Source of the DNA: Bacillota bacterium
GTDB lineage: Bacteria; Bacillota_C; Negativicutes; JAEYSJ01
DNA: 25,284 bases
Direction: 5' to 3'
Assembly: GCA_023434855.1 (NCBI GenBank)
Contig: JAEYSJ010000034.1
Coordinates: 1-25,284, forward strand
Part shown: piece by piece, positions 7,423-16,214 of the stretch
Position numbering within the stretch: position 1 is the first letter of the stretch
How the letters are laid out: every line of letters begins with the position of its first letter
Position numbers and translations under genes: made by a program
The notes under the pieces: model-generated
The model's input: the letters and a program-made list of their open reading frames with translations, nothing else
Databases searched by the model: none
Told to the model about the DNA's origin: nothing

Positions 7423-8464
7423 AAAAAATTACAAGAACATTCTCATTGTCAAGCTCAGTGCCATCGGTGATGTAATTCACGCACTGCCAGTGGCACATGC
7501 TTTAAAACAACGATATCCAGAGGCTCACTTAACCTGGGTAGTAGAGAAGCCTGCCTATGATTTGCTTATAAATAATCCCGATATTGATGAAATTATTATT
7601 TTTGATAAACCTAAATTTAAATCTGTGGCAGGACTAATTAAAAACATGCCTCAGTTATATAAAAATCTAACACGACATCGCTTTGATCTAGCAATTGATT
7701 TACAGGGATTGTTGAAAAGTTCGCTTATTATTGCTATGAGCGGAGCAACTAAGAATCTCGGATATTGCAATATGCGCGAGCTTAGTCATCTGATAAGTGA
7801 ACCAGTTTGCGGAGCTAATAGTCAGGGACATGTTGTCGATCGGTATTTGGATGTGGCGAAATTTTTAGGATGTGATACAAAGCGGGTAATATTCCCTATC
7901 CATTTTACTGCAATAGAAATTTCGCAGACTGAGTTTATTGCTAAAGAGATTGGATTTAATATGGATAGACCTTATGTTGTTCTTGCTCCAGGAACAAACT
8001 GGACTACTAAATGTTGGCCCATAAGGCGATTTATAGAATTGGTAGATAAACTGCTAAAAAAAGAAATTCAAGTGGTTATTGTCGGCGGGCCAGGAGATAA
8101 TCATTTATCTATAGAAATACAGAATCAGTTTTATTCAGATGCATTTTTATTTAATATTACCGGTCAAACTTCTTTGAAACAACTTGCTTACGTTATTAAG
8201 AAGGGAGCTGTTTTCATAGGAGGGGATACGGGACCAATGCACCTGGCTGTAGCAGTTGGTACACCCGTAGTTGCTTTATTTGGCCCTACCGACCCTAAAC
8301 GGAATGGTCCTTATCAGGGCGAGAATGTTGTTATTCAACCTAACAGGTCATGCATCAATTGCTGGCGAAGAGAATGCGATATCGCCTGCTTGGATGAAAT
8401 TGAAGCAGATACGGTCTTGAGAGAAATAGAAAAGCTGCTTAAAAAAGTGAATAAATTTTATTAA
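7409..8464 (+). CDS. Lipopolysaccharide heptosyltransferase (GT9, WaaC-like)
   Basis: A 351-residue glycosyltransferase family 9 enzyme that should add heptose from ADP-heptose to the inner core of LPS at the cytoplasmic face of the inner membrane. Family marks are ILIVKLSAIGDVIHALPVAHAL at the N-terminus, DLAIDLQGLLKSS near residue 100, APGTNWTTKCWP in the middle and GGDTGPMHLAVAVGTPVVALFGPTDP for the nucleotide-binding site. A C-terminal cysteine group (CINCWRRECDIAC) is also present; some GT9 enzymes carry it. WaaC (heptosyltransferase I) is the better match, but WaaF cannot be excluded. GTG 7409 is the only in-frame start between the upstream stop (7370-7372) and the conserved core. It lies inside a repeat element. 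Position after hldA-hldC agrees with the role. Confidence 0.9.
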   Translation: MAIPSKNYKNILIVKLSAIGDVIHALPVAHALKQRYPEAHLTWVVEKPAYDLLINNPDIDEIIIFDKPKFKSVAGLIKNMPQLYKNLTRHRFDLAIDLQGLLKSSLIIAMSGATKNLGYCNMRELSHLISEPVCGANSQGHVVDRYLDVAKFLGCDTKRVIFPIHFTAIEISQTEFIAKEIGFNMDRPYVVLAPGTNWTTKCWPIRRFIELVDKLLKKEIQVVIVGGPGDNHLSIEIQNQFYSDAFLFNITGQTSLKQLAYVIKKGAVFIGGDTGPMHLAVAVGTPVVALFGPTDPKRNGPYQGENVVIQPNRSCINCWRRECDIACLDEIEADTVLREIEKLLKKVNKFY

Positions 8465-8514
8465 CTTCTTGCACAGTATTCGAGTGGACGGTGGAAATAA
8501 GAGGGGAGAAAACA

Positions 8515-9324
8515 ATGAAGATTACAGCAATCATCCTGACGCAGAATTCTGAACGACACATAGAAGAATGTCTGAAGTCTGTGCAATGGATGGATGAGAT
8601 CCTCGTAATAGACGGTGGAAGCACTGACAATACTGTAGTTTTAGCCGAAAAGTTAAAAGCTAAAGTTATTGTAAATAGCTGGCCAGGTTTTTCCGTACAA
8701 CGTAATCTAGGATTAGAAATAGCTACCAATGAATGGGTACTGATGCTTGATGTTGATGAACGTGTAACTCCTGAATTGAGATGCGAAATACAAAATGCAT
8801 TGGCTACTTTAAACGAAATAGTTGGTTTTTCGATTCCAACCAAAAATCATTTTTGGGGGAAATGGATGCGTGGATGGTACCCCGATCGTCATACAAGATT
8901 ATTTAATAAAAGTAAGGCCCGATTTATCGACAGAATAATACATGAGTCAGTTATTCTAGATGGTAATATAAAGTGTTTACAAAATCCACTTATACATTTC
9001 TCCTATGAGAGCTTAACTCATTTTGTGATTAAAATGAATAATTATTCTTCACTAGGGGCGCAAGAAAAGAAACAACAGGGTAATTCCTTTTCTGCTATGA
9101 AACTATTATTGCATCCGTTTACTGCATTTATTAAGATGTATATTATTAAGGGTGGATTTCGGGATGGTATTCCAGGTTTCGTTTTTGCAGTTAGTTATAG
9201 CTTTTATGTTTTTATGAAATATGCAAAATTATATCCAGCAGAGCAAAATATACAGTCTCAGAAGATTTGTTCTGAAAGTCCCCAAAAAGCGCAAAATATA
9301 AAGAACCAGTTTTATGGGAGTTAA
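8515..9324 (+). CDS. Family 2 glycosyltransferase, WaaE/KdtX-like (LPS core)
   Basis: A GT-A fold enzyme of 269 residues. It starts MKITAIILTQNSERHIEECL, with the nucleotide-sugar site VIDGGSTDNT, the metal-binding LDVDERV and the acceptor-side GWYPDRHTRLF, a pattern seen in WaaE/KdtX enzymes that add beta-glucose to the first core heptose. The sugar it transfers here is unknown. A C-terminal hydrophobic stretch (about 215-240) may touch the membrane. GTG 8491 is in frame but ATG 8515 has a strong GAGGGGAG ribosome binding site. It follows the heptosyltransferase gene and is translationally close to the next glycosyltransferase gene, so both probably build the LPS core. Confidence 0.85.
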   Translation: MKITAIILTQNSERHIEECLKSVQWMDEILVIDGGSTDNTVVLAEKLKAKVIVNSWPGFSVQRNLGLEIATNEWVLMLDVDERVTPELRCEIQNALATLNEIVGFSIPTKNHFWGKWMRGWYPDRHTRLFNKSKARFIDRIIHESVILDGNIKCLQNPLIHFSYESLTHFVIKMNNYSSLGAQEKKQQGNSFSAMKLLLHPFTAFIKMYIIKGGFRDGIPGFVFAVSYSFYVFMKYAKLYPAEQNIQSQKICSESPQKAQNIKNQFYGS

Positions 9325-9327
9325 GAA

Positions 9328-10185
9328 ATGAAAGCGATAGATCATCAAAAATGGCCATTAGTTTCAATTTGTATTCCTGTTTATAACCGAATTCAATATA
9401 TAGAAGAGGCCGTAGAGTCCGCAATAATGCAAAAATATCCTAATCTTGAAATTATAGTACAGGATAATAATTCCACAGATGGAACCTGGGAACTCCTCAT
9501 GGCACTAGCCAAACGTTATCCTGAATTATCTATTCAGCGTAATGGACAAAATAGAGGAGCATTTTTTAATTGGAACGAGGTAATTAGGCGTTCTACAGGT
9601 GAATATGTTATGTGGCTCAGTTCTGACGACATGCTGGAGCCTGATTACTTAGCAAGAACTCTTCAAGTACTGAAGAATAACCCAGAGATCGGTGTTGTCT
9701 CTACAAATTATTATTTTTTAGAAGATGGGCAAAAAACGCTGCGTAGAAAACAAATTCCTTTGGGGATTCAACAAGATGTTTGCAGTAAGCTAATGCGCAA
9801 TCCAGGATATTTTAACATTAATAGTACTCTTTTTCGCAGAGATACTATCAATAAAATGACTGTCAAGGGTAATTTGATAACGAAAAATTTAATGACTGCT
9901 GACTATGATCTCTTTTTCCGAATAGAATTTGCAGGAATATTGGTGTATTATATGCCAGAGCCGCTGATTTCATATCGTATCCATGGAGATAATGATTCTC
10001 GAAGGAAAAAGTTATTAAGAAAACATACTATATTAATTCTTCTTAGACATCGTCTAATATTAAATTTAAAATGTGAATGGAAGTTTAGATTAATTCTTTT
10101 TCGATATTTATTTAGAATAAGTCGACCAAGTGAATTTGAAAAAAGGTTATTTAATGTATTACGTAGACGTATATTTCATTTCTAG
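9328..10185 (+). CDS. Family 2 glycosyltransferase
   Basis: A 285-residue GT-A glycosyltransferase. It has the start PLVSICIPVYNRIQYIEEAVES, the nucleotide-binding QDNNSTDGTWE and the metal-binding SSDDMLEPDYL. The donor and acceptor cannot be told from sequence. The C-terminal 60 residues are rich in Arg, Lys, Leu and Ile and may bind the membrane surface. It starts 3 bases after the stop of the preceding gene, with a GGGAG ribosome binding site inside that gene's end, so the two are translated together. It closes the core operon; a 123-base gap follows. Confidence 0.85.
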   Translation: MKAIDHQKWPLVSICIPVYNRIQYIEEAVESAIMQKYPNLEIIVQDNNSTDGTWELLMALAKRYPELSIQRNGQNRGAFFNWNEVIRRSTGEYVMWLSSDDMLEPDYLARTLQVLKNNPEIGVVSTNYYFLEDGQKTLRRKQIPLGIQQDVCSKLMRNPGYFNINSTLFRRDTINKMTVKGNLITKNLMTADYDLFFRIEFAGILVYYMPEPLISYRIHGDNDSRRKKLLRKHTILILLRHRLILNLKCEWKFRLILFRYLFRISRPSEFEKRLFNVLRRRIFHF

Positions 10186-10209
10186 TTTAAAGATTGAAGT
10201 AAAGTGATT

Positions 10210-10221
10210 GTTTAATTAAAC
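10210..10221. repeat. 12-bp perfect palindrome in the gap before rfbF
   Basis: GTTTAATTAAAC is self-complementary and lies in the 123-base gap between core and CDP-sugar genes. It might be an operator or a chance AT-rich palindrome. A -10-like TATATT is at 10279-10284 but no good -35 box is seen. Confidence 0.35.
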
Positions 10222-10308
10222 AGTACGATCTGAAAGAAGATTGTAATATCAATATCTAGCTAAATGTATAACTAGGGCTATATTAGATGAATCAAGGAGG
10301 ACGTGTTT

Positions 10309-11085
10309 ATGAAAGTGGTAATTCTCGCAGGTGGTTTTGGCACACGAATAAGTGAAGAGTCTCACCTAAAACCTAAACCAATGGTAGAAATTGGAGGGCG
10401 ACCAATTCTTTGGCATATAATGAAAATCTATTCCCATTATGGGTTCAACGACTTTATTGTTTGTCTAGGATATAAAGCGTATTGCATCAAAGAATATTTT
10501 GCGCATTATTTTTTACATGAAGCAGATGTAACTTTTGACTTTAGCGTATCTAATCAACAGATTGTACATAATCATCATGCTGAGCCGTGGAGAGTTACAT
10601 TAGTAAATACAGGCGTAAATACTATGACGGGTGGACGAGTTAAACGTGTCCAACAGTATGTTGGACAAGAACCTTTTATGCTTACTTATGGAGATGGAGT
10701 TAGCAATGTAAATATAGCTAGCTTAGTAGATTATCACAAATCACATGGTAAACTTGCAACTGTGACTTCGGTTCAACCGTCTGGGCGCTTTGGAGCACTT
10801 GATTTGTCAGATGGAAATATGGTTCAAGGGTTTCAAGAAAAACCGCAAGGTGACGGCGGATGGATTAATGGAGGTTTTTTTGTTCTTCAACCAGAAGTAT
10901 TTGACTATATCGAAGGTGATAACACTATCTTTGAACGCACTCCTATCGAGAAACTAGCATCAGGAAATCAGTTAGTAGCCTACAAACACGACGGATTTTG
11001 GCAGCCTATGGATACCATGCGAGATAAAGAGCATTTGGAAGAGTTATGGCAAAAGAAAAAAGCGCCATGGAAATTATGGGAATAG
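10309..11085 (+). CDS. rfbF: Glucose-1-phosphate cytidylyltransferase
   Basis: A 258-residue nucleotidyltransferase that makes CDP-glucose from glucose-1-phosphate and CTP, the first step to all CDP-3,6-dideoxyhexoses. It carries the nucleotide-binding signature [33 protein letters not shown], the metal-site [10 protein letters not shown] and the family segment [39 protein letters not shown]. An upstream in-frame GTG (10303) is rejected because the AAGGAGG at 10294-10300 is spaced 8 bases from the ATG at 10309. It is the first gene of the CDP-sugar cassette, 123 bases after the LPS-core genes. Confidence 0.95.
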   Translation: MKVVILAGGFGTRISEESHLKPKPMVEIGGRPILWHIMKIYSHYGFNDFIVCLGYKAYCIKEYFAHYFLHEADVTFDFSVSNQQIVHNHHAEPWRVTLVNTGVNTMTGGRVKRVQQYVGQEPFMLTYGDGVSNVNIASLVDYHKSHGKLATVTSVQPSGRFGALDLSDGNMVQGFQEKPQGDGGWINGGFFVLQPEVFDYIEGDNTIFERTPIEKLASGNQLVAYKHDGFWQPMDTMRDKEHLEELWQKKKAPWKLWE

Positions 11086-11093
11086 GTGCTTGT

Positions 11094-12173
11094 ATGATGA
11101 ATAAGATGTTTTGGGAAGGAAAGAAAGTATTTGTTACCGGACATACTGGATTTAAGGGATCCTGGTTATGTTTATGGCTTAGTACTTTAGGTGCTAACAT
11201 TACAGGCTATTCTTTACAGCCACCTACACAACCTAATTTATTTGAGTTGTGCAAAGTAGATGATTTAGTAACAAGCATTATTGGAGATGTACGTGATAAT
11301 GCAGCGCTTACAAAAACTATGCTGCAGGTACAGCCTGAAATCGTAATTCATATGGCGGCCCAGCCTTTGGTCCGTGATTCTTATAAATTCCCAGTAGATA
11401 CTTATGCGATAAATGTTATGGGTACTGTTCATCTATTAGAGGCGGTGCGCCTCTGTAAAAGTGTAAAAGCAGTTGTGAATGTAACAACCGACAAATGTTA
11501 TGAGAATAAAGAATGGGTATGGGGATATCGCGAGAATGATCCAATGGGAGGTTACGACCCATATTCTAATAGTAAGGGCTGTTCTGAATTAATAACCAAT
11601 GCTTATCGTAACTCATTTTTTAACCCTCATGATTATGCTAAACATGGTGTTGCATTAGCTTCGGCTCGAGCTGGAAACGTAATTGGTGGTGGAGATTGGG
11701 CCTCTGATCGCCTTATTCCCGACTGTATCAAGGCTCTTTTAAATAATGAAAAGATCAAAATTCGTAATCCGAATGCTATAAGGCCCTGGCAGCATGTTTT
11801 AGAGCCACTTAGTGGATATTTACTATTAGCGCAAAAACTCTATGATGAGGGTGTAAGTTTCGCTGAAGGATGGAATTTTGGTCCGAATGAGAATGAGGCA
11901 AAATCAGTAGAGTGGATTGTACAAAAAATGTGTAGGCAGTGGGATGAAGGGGCTGCTTATGAGTTTGACAAGTGTGAACATCCGCATGAAGCAAATTATC
12001 TGAAACTTGATTGTTCAAAGGCGAAAATGAGACTGAATTGGTATCCTAAGTGGGATTTAGAGTACACCTTAGAAATTATCATTAGTTGGGTACGAGCTTA
12101 TAATGAAAAGTCAGATATGCGTAATATATGCTTACAACAAATAAATGATTATATGAATCATGATATGAGGTAA
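11094..12173 (+). CDS. rfbG: CDP-glucose 4,6-dehydratase
   Basis: An extended short-chain dehydrogenase/reductase of about 359 residues, the usual length for RfbG. It converts CDP-glucose to CDP-4-keto-6-deoxyglucose with bound NAD. The NAD-binding motif is VFVTGHTGFKGSW near the N-terminus. The catalytic tyrosine and lysine are in YDPYSNSKGCSE, and the dehydratase-type Thr-Asp-Lys of NVTTDKCYEN is present. The frame is open to 11046 inside rfbF. ATG 11094 or 11097, just after an AGGTG, gives the family N-terminus. The gene starts 8 bases after the rfbF stop and its stop overlaps the next gene region. Confidence 0.94.
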   Translation: MMNKMFWEGKKVFVTGHTGFKGSWLCLWLSTLGANITGYSLQPPTQPNLFELCKVDDLVTSIIGDVRDNAALTKTMLQVQPEIVIHMAAQPLVRDSYKFPVDTYAINVMGTVHLLEAVRLCKSVKAVVNVTTDKCYENKEWVWGYRENDPMGGYDPYSNSKGCSELITNAYRNSFFNPHDYAKHGVALASARAGNVIGGGDWASDRLIPDCIKALLNNEKIKIRNPNAIRPWQHVLEPLSGYLLLAQKLYDEGVSFAEGWNFGPNENEAKSVEWIVQKMCRQWDEGAAYEFDKCEHPHEANYLKLDCSKAKMRLNWYPKWDLEYTLEIIISWVRAYNEKSDMRNICLQQINDYMNHDMR

Positions 12174-12175
12174 TG

Positions 12176-13522
12176 ATGAATAGCAACTTAGAACTACAAG
12201 AAAAATTAAAGCAGCAGGTAATTGAAGCTGCTGTGAAGTATTATGAAGTAAAACATAAAAGAGAAAAGTCCTTTGTACCGGGTGATCGTATTTCTTATGG
12301 CGGGCGTGTTTTTGATGAGCAGGAAATAACTAATTTGATTGATTCTTCATTAGATTTTTGGTTAACAACAGGTAAGTATGCAGAAAAGTTTGAGAAAGGT
12401 TTTTCTGAATTTTTAGGAGTCAAGTATTGTTCTCTGACAAATTCGGGGTCCTCAGCGAATTTATTAGCCTTTATGGCGCTAACTTCTCACAAGCTTGGTA
12501 AGCGTAAGATAAATAAAGGTGATGAAGTAATAACTGTAGCAGCTGCCTTTCCAACAACTGTGGCGCCTATCATACAATATGGTGCTATTCCAGTATTTGT
12601 AGATGTATCATTACCTACTTATAACATAGATATAATGCAATTAGAAGCTGCATTAACTGCTAAAACCAAAGCAGTAATGATCGCTCATACATTAGGAAAT
12701 CCTTTTGACTTACAAGCTGTAAAAGATTTTTGTGATCAACATGATTTATGGTTAATTGAAGATAATTGTGATGCTTTGGGAACAAAATATATCTATAATG
12801 GTGAATGGAAATATTCTGGAACAATTGGTCATATTGGTACATCCAGTTTTTATCCTCCACATCACATGACTATGGGTGAGGGTGGTGCCGTATATACGAA
12901 TGATATTCAGCTGAAGCGAATTATTGAATCTTTCCGAGATTGGGGGCGTGACTGTTGGTGTCCATCAGGAAAGGATGATACTTGCAAGAATCGCTTTACT
13001 CAGCAATTTGGTGAGTTACCGATGGGGTATGATCACAAATATGTTTATTCTCATTTAGGGTATAACTTAAAAGTAACAGACATGCAGGCAGCTATTGGTT
13101 GTGCCCAATTGCAAAAGTTACCTTTATTTATAGAAAAACGCAGACAAAACTGGCAGCTTCTTCGAGAGGGTCTTGATGACTTGAGTGAAGTATTAGTTTT
13201 GCCAGAAGCGACTGTTAAGTCTGAACCTAGCTGGTTTGGCTTTTTATTGACAGTGAAAAAACAGGGACAACGAGATGAACTAGTTAAATATCTTGAAAAC
13301 AAAGGAATACAGACGCGTATGCTATTCGCAGGGAATTTAATTAAGCATCCGTGCTTTGATGATATGAGAAAAACAGGATCGGGATTCAGAGTAGTTGGAG
13401 CATTAAATAATACGGATACAATTATGAATAACACTTTATGGATCGGTGTGTATCCTGGCCTTCAACGTGAAGAAATAGAATACATGATTAGTAGTATTAA
13501 AGAGTTTTTTAGAGAGGAATGA
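12176..13522 (+). CDS. rfbH: CDP-4-keto-6-deoxyglucose 3-dehydrase (E1)
   Basis: A DegT-fold enzyme of 448 residues that removes the 3-OH of CDP-4-keto-6-deoxyglucose using PMP and a [2Fe-2S] cluster. The lysine of aminotransferases is replaced by histidine: SFYPPHHMTMGEGG, His229 in the lysine position. The cluster ligands of E1 are matched by Cys198, Cys260, Cys262 and Cys270. Their spacing is C-X61-C-X1-C-X7-C against the X57 described for Yersinia E1, owing to about four extra residues near 206-212. ATG 12173 overlaps the rfbG stop, but 12176 has the better distance from the TGAGG site. E1 needs a flavin/iron-sulfur reductase (E3, DdhD/AscD), which is not in the window and must be elsewhere. 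Confidence 0.95.
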   Translation: MNSNLELQEKLKQQVIEAAVKYYEVKHKREKSFVPGDRISYGGRVFDEQEITNLIDSSLDFWLTTGKYAEKFEKGFSEFLGVKYCSLTNSGSSANLLAFMALTSHKLGKRKINKGDEVITVAAAFPTTVAPIIQYGAIPVFVDVSLPTYNIDIMQLEAALTAKTKAVMIAHTLGNPFDLQAVKDFCDQHDLWLIEDNCDALGTKYIYNGEWKYSGTIGHIGTSSFYPPHHMTMGEGGAVYTNDIQLKRIIESFRDWGRDCWCPSGKDDTCKNRFTQQFGELPMGYDHKYVYSHLGYNLKVTDMQAAIGCAQLQKLPLFIEKRRQNWQLLREGLDDLSEVLVLPEATVKSEPSWFGFLLTVKKQGQRDELVKYLENKGIQTRMLFAGNLIKHPCFDDMRKTGSGFRVVGALNNTDTIMNNTLWIGVYPGLQREEIEYMISSIKEFFREE

Positions 13523-13527
13523 ATCGT

Positions 13528-15318
13528 ATGAAGATGCGAGTTGCAGATTACATCACATCAGCATTATATGATGCTGGAGGTGAACATGTCTTTCTCATTA
13601 CAGGCGGAATGATAATGCATTTGACAGATGCATTACTACAGCATGGAAAACAAAAGTTTACATGCTGCCATCATGAACAAGCAGCAACAATGGCAGCTGA
13701 TGCATATGGAAGGTATACACAAAAACTTGGTGTTGCGTATGTAACCGCTGGACCTGGAGCATTAAATACTATCACTGGGGTTGTAGGCGCGTATGTTGAT
13801 TCCTCTCCTTGTATAATTGTTGCGGGGCAGTCAAAAGTTTCACAAGCTAGAGTTACTGGACCCAGACAATTTGCGTTACAAGGTTATGAAAATTTACCTA
13901 TCTTTGAGAAATTTACTAAATATGCAGTCATGCTTGATGACATATCCAGGGTACGTTACGAGATAGAAAAGAGTATCTTTTTAGCAAAACAAAATAGGGT
14001 CGGACCAGTATATATTGAGTGCCCAATTGATATACAAGCAGCGTATTTTGATCCCGAAAAATACGAAGGGTTTCAGCCTTCGATAGACAATAAGATGCCA
14101 GCTATTTCTGCTGAGCAAGTAAAGAAAGTCAAGGAGTTACTACAAAAAAGTAAGAGGCCATGTATTATTGCTGGTGCAGGGATAAGAATGGCTAATGCTA
14201 TTCAACCATTTTACAGCTTTATGGAAAGCCTTCAGATTCCTGTGGTAACCTCGAGGTTGGGAATGGATCTTGTGGGATTTGAACATCCGCTATTTGTTGG
14301 ACATCCTGGCTTATATGGCGATCGACCAGCAAACTTTGCTGTGCATAATGCTGATTTACTGCTTATCTTAGGCTCTCGTATGGGAATCGGTGTAGTGGGT
14401 TATGACTTTCAAGATGTTGCCCCAGAAGCAGTTAAAATATGTGTAGACATTGATGAGAAAGAACTCGAAAAACCTGGAATACCACTGGATATGCCTATAC
14501 ACGGAGATGTCAAAGAGTTTCTAGATATGCTCCTTCCAATTACTACTGGTATAAGTCTTGATACTAGTAATTGGGTTTCAAAGGTTCAAGAGTGGAAAGC
14601 TGCTTACCCGGTTGATTTACCGGAATATCAAAAGGAAGTTGAAGGGATCAATTCTTATCACTTTACTCGCGTTTTCTCAGAGAAAATGCATGAGGATGAT
14701 ATTTTTGTACTAGATACTGGATCGTGCTTTCATGTATTTGCTCAGGCGTTTAAGGTTAAGTATGGACAGCGACATATTATTACCGGTGGATTGTCCACAA
14801 TGGGCTATATGCCTGGGGCAATCGGAGTGGCTGCTGCTAGTAACTCTAAAGAGGTGTACTGTATAACAGGAGACGGCTCCTTGCAAATGAACATACAGGA
14901 ACTTCAAACTATAGCACATAATCATCTCCCAGTGAAGATCATTGTTTTTAATAACAATGGGTATCTGTTAATCAGGCAAACACAAAAGAATTTTCAGGAA
15001 GGGCGTCTAATTGGAGAAGGGCCGGAAACCGGAGTCGGATTCCCAGATTTAAAAATACTTGCTGACGCCTATGGAATTGGATACTTAGCTATAAATTCTC
15101 TTACAAATTTAGATTCAGGTATTCAAGAATTAGTAAATTATAGTGGACCTGTAATATGTGAAATTATGACCCCTTCAAATCAATTACTTATACCACGAAT
15201 TGCTTCAAAAAAACTAGACGATGGTACGATGATATCTTTGCCATATGACGACATGTTCCCTTTCCTTCCACGTGATGAATATACTAAAAACTGTTTTCGA
15301 AACTGCAATTTGGAATAG
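13528..15318 (+). CDS. ThDP-dependent acetolactate-synthase-like enzyme, possible YerE-type sugar-branching enzyme
   Basis: About 596 residues with the full three-domain plan of ThDP-dependent 2-oxo acid decarboxylases. The catalytic glutamate is Glu50 in CCHHEQAATMAADAYGR. The ThDP-binding motif runs from GDG (448-450) to NNN (475-477). The central region resembles the FAD-type domain of acetolactate synthases. In Yersinia, the related YerE transfers an acetaldehyde unit from pyruvate to C4 of CDP-4-keto-3,6-dideoxyglucose to build yersiniose; this gene directly follows the genes making that substrate. The branching role is therefore inference from family and context. True acetolactate synthase is unlikely because no regulatory subunit or branched-chain gene is nearby. 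The ATG at 13519 overlaps the RBS; ATG 13528 is 10 bases from AGAGAGG. Confidence 0.85.
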   Translation: MKMRVADYITSALYDAGGEHVFLITGGMIMHLTDALLQHGKQKFTCCHHEQAATMAADAYGRYTQKLGVAYVTAGPGALNTITGVVGAYVDSSPCIIVAGQSKVSQARVTGPRQFALQGYENLPIFEKFTKYAVMLDDISRVRYEIEKSIFLAKQNRVGPVYIECPIDIQAAYFDPEKYEGFQPSIDNKMPAISAEQVKKVKELLQKSKRPCIIAGAGIRMANAIQPFYSFMESLQIPVVTSRLGMDLVGFEHPLFVGHPGLYGDRPANFAVHNADLLLILGSRMGIGVVGYDFQDVAPEAVKICVDIDEKELEKPGIPLDMPIHGDVKEFLDMLLPITTGISLDTSNWVSKVQEWKAAYPVDLPEYQKEVEGINSYHFTRVFSEKMHEDDIFVLDTGSCFHVFAQAFKVKYGQRHIITGGLSTMGYMPGAIGVAAASNSKEVYCITGDGSLQMNIQELQTIAHNHLPVKIIVFNNNGYLLIRQTQKNFQEGRLIGEGPETGVGFPDLKILADAYGIGYLAINSLTNLDSGIQELVNYSGPVICEIMTPSNQLLIPRIASKKLDDGTMISLPYDDMFPFLPRDEYTKNCFRNCNLE

Positions 15319-15338
15319 GGTTTACTAGGAGAGGTAGA

Positions 15339-16205
15339 ATGAAAAAGTTAAAAGTAGCTATTCTAGGGAGCGGTAATATCGGTACTGATCTGCTTGTAAA
15401 AGTTCAAAGGTCTCCTTATTTAGAATGCACTGTGTTTATAGGTCGTAAGCTGGCATCGCCTGGAATGGCAAAAGCTAATAGCCTTGGAGTTCGAATTTCA
15501 GACCAAAGCATTGAAACAATTACTAATAATCCAGAATGCTGTGACTTAGTATTTGATGCAACATCAGCAATTGATCATTTAAGGCATGCGCCGATTTTGA
15601 AGAAGCTAGGAAAACTCGCTATTGATTTAACTCCTGCTAAAGTAGGGCAGATTTGTGTTCCTGCTGTTAATTTAACTAGTTGCCTCCAATATACCAATGT
15701 TAATATGGTAACTTGTGGAGGACAGGCGTCTACGCCATTGGCTTTTGCTATAGGGCAAACCCAGCAGAATATAGATTATATAGAAGTAATATCGAGTATT
15801 GCCTCACGGAGTGCTGGACCGGCTACTCGTGCCAACTTAGATGAATATATTAGTACAACAGAAGCTGCAATCCGAACTTTCTCAGGATGCAGACGTGCTA
15901 AAGCTATTCTAAACCTTAATCCCGCTCAACCATGCATTAATATGCAAACAACAGTTTTTGCTAAAGTTGAGAAGCCGGATTTAGCAAAATTGAAGCCGGT
16001 TCTTCAAGAAGTTATTTCAACAGTTCAAAAATATGTCCCTGGGTATCAGCTTATTGTTCCGCCTACTGTAGAAAATGGCCGAATTGTAATTATGGTCAGA
16101 GTTATGGGAGTTGGAGACTATTTACCTAGCTATGCTGGAAATCTGGATATTATCAATTGTGCAGCTATTGCTATGGCAGAAGAATATGCTAAAAATAATA
16201 ATTAA
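15339..16205 (+). CDS. Acetaldehyde dehydrogenase (acylating), DmpF/MhpF family
   Basis: A 288-residue NAD-dependent enzyme that interconverts acetaldehyde plus CoA and acetyl-CoA. The Rossmann motif is VAILGSGNIGTDLL, the catalytic cysteine is Cys126 in NMVTCGGQAS, and IASRSAGPATRANLDEYISTT matches the family. Relatives of about 310 residues usually form a channelling complex with 4-hydroxy-2-oxovalerate aldolase, which is the next gene, 9 bases downstream. In catabolic operons the pair ends meta-cleavage pathways. Here there are no aromatic-degradation genes; the pair sits between a ThDP enzyme and sugar reductases in a CDP-sugar cassette. A biosynthetic direction (acetyl-CoA to acetaldehyde) is proposed but not shown. 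The AGGAGAGG ribosome binding site is strong. Confidence 0.92.
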   Translation: MKKLKVAILGSGNIGTDLLVKVQRSPYLECTVFIGRKLASPGMAKANSLGVRISDQSIETITNNPECCDLVFDATSAIDHLRHAPILKKLGKLAIDLTPAKVGQICVPAVNLTSCLQYTNVNMVTCGGQASTPLAFAIGQTQQNIDYIEVISSIASRSAGPATRANLDEYISTTEAAIRTFSGCRRAKAILNLNPAQPCINMQTTVFAKVEKPDLAKLKPVLQEVISTVQKYVPGYQLIVPPTVENGRIVIMVRVMGVGDYLPSYAGNLDIINCAAIAMAEEYAKNNN

Positions 16206-16214
16206 GGAGCATAT

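Noticed and set aside
13528..15318. Housekeeping acetolactate synthase for branched-chain amino acids
   Set aside because: No small regulatory subunit or ilv genes are near, and all neighbours are nucleotide-sugar enzymes.
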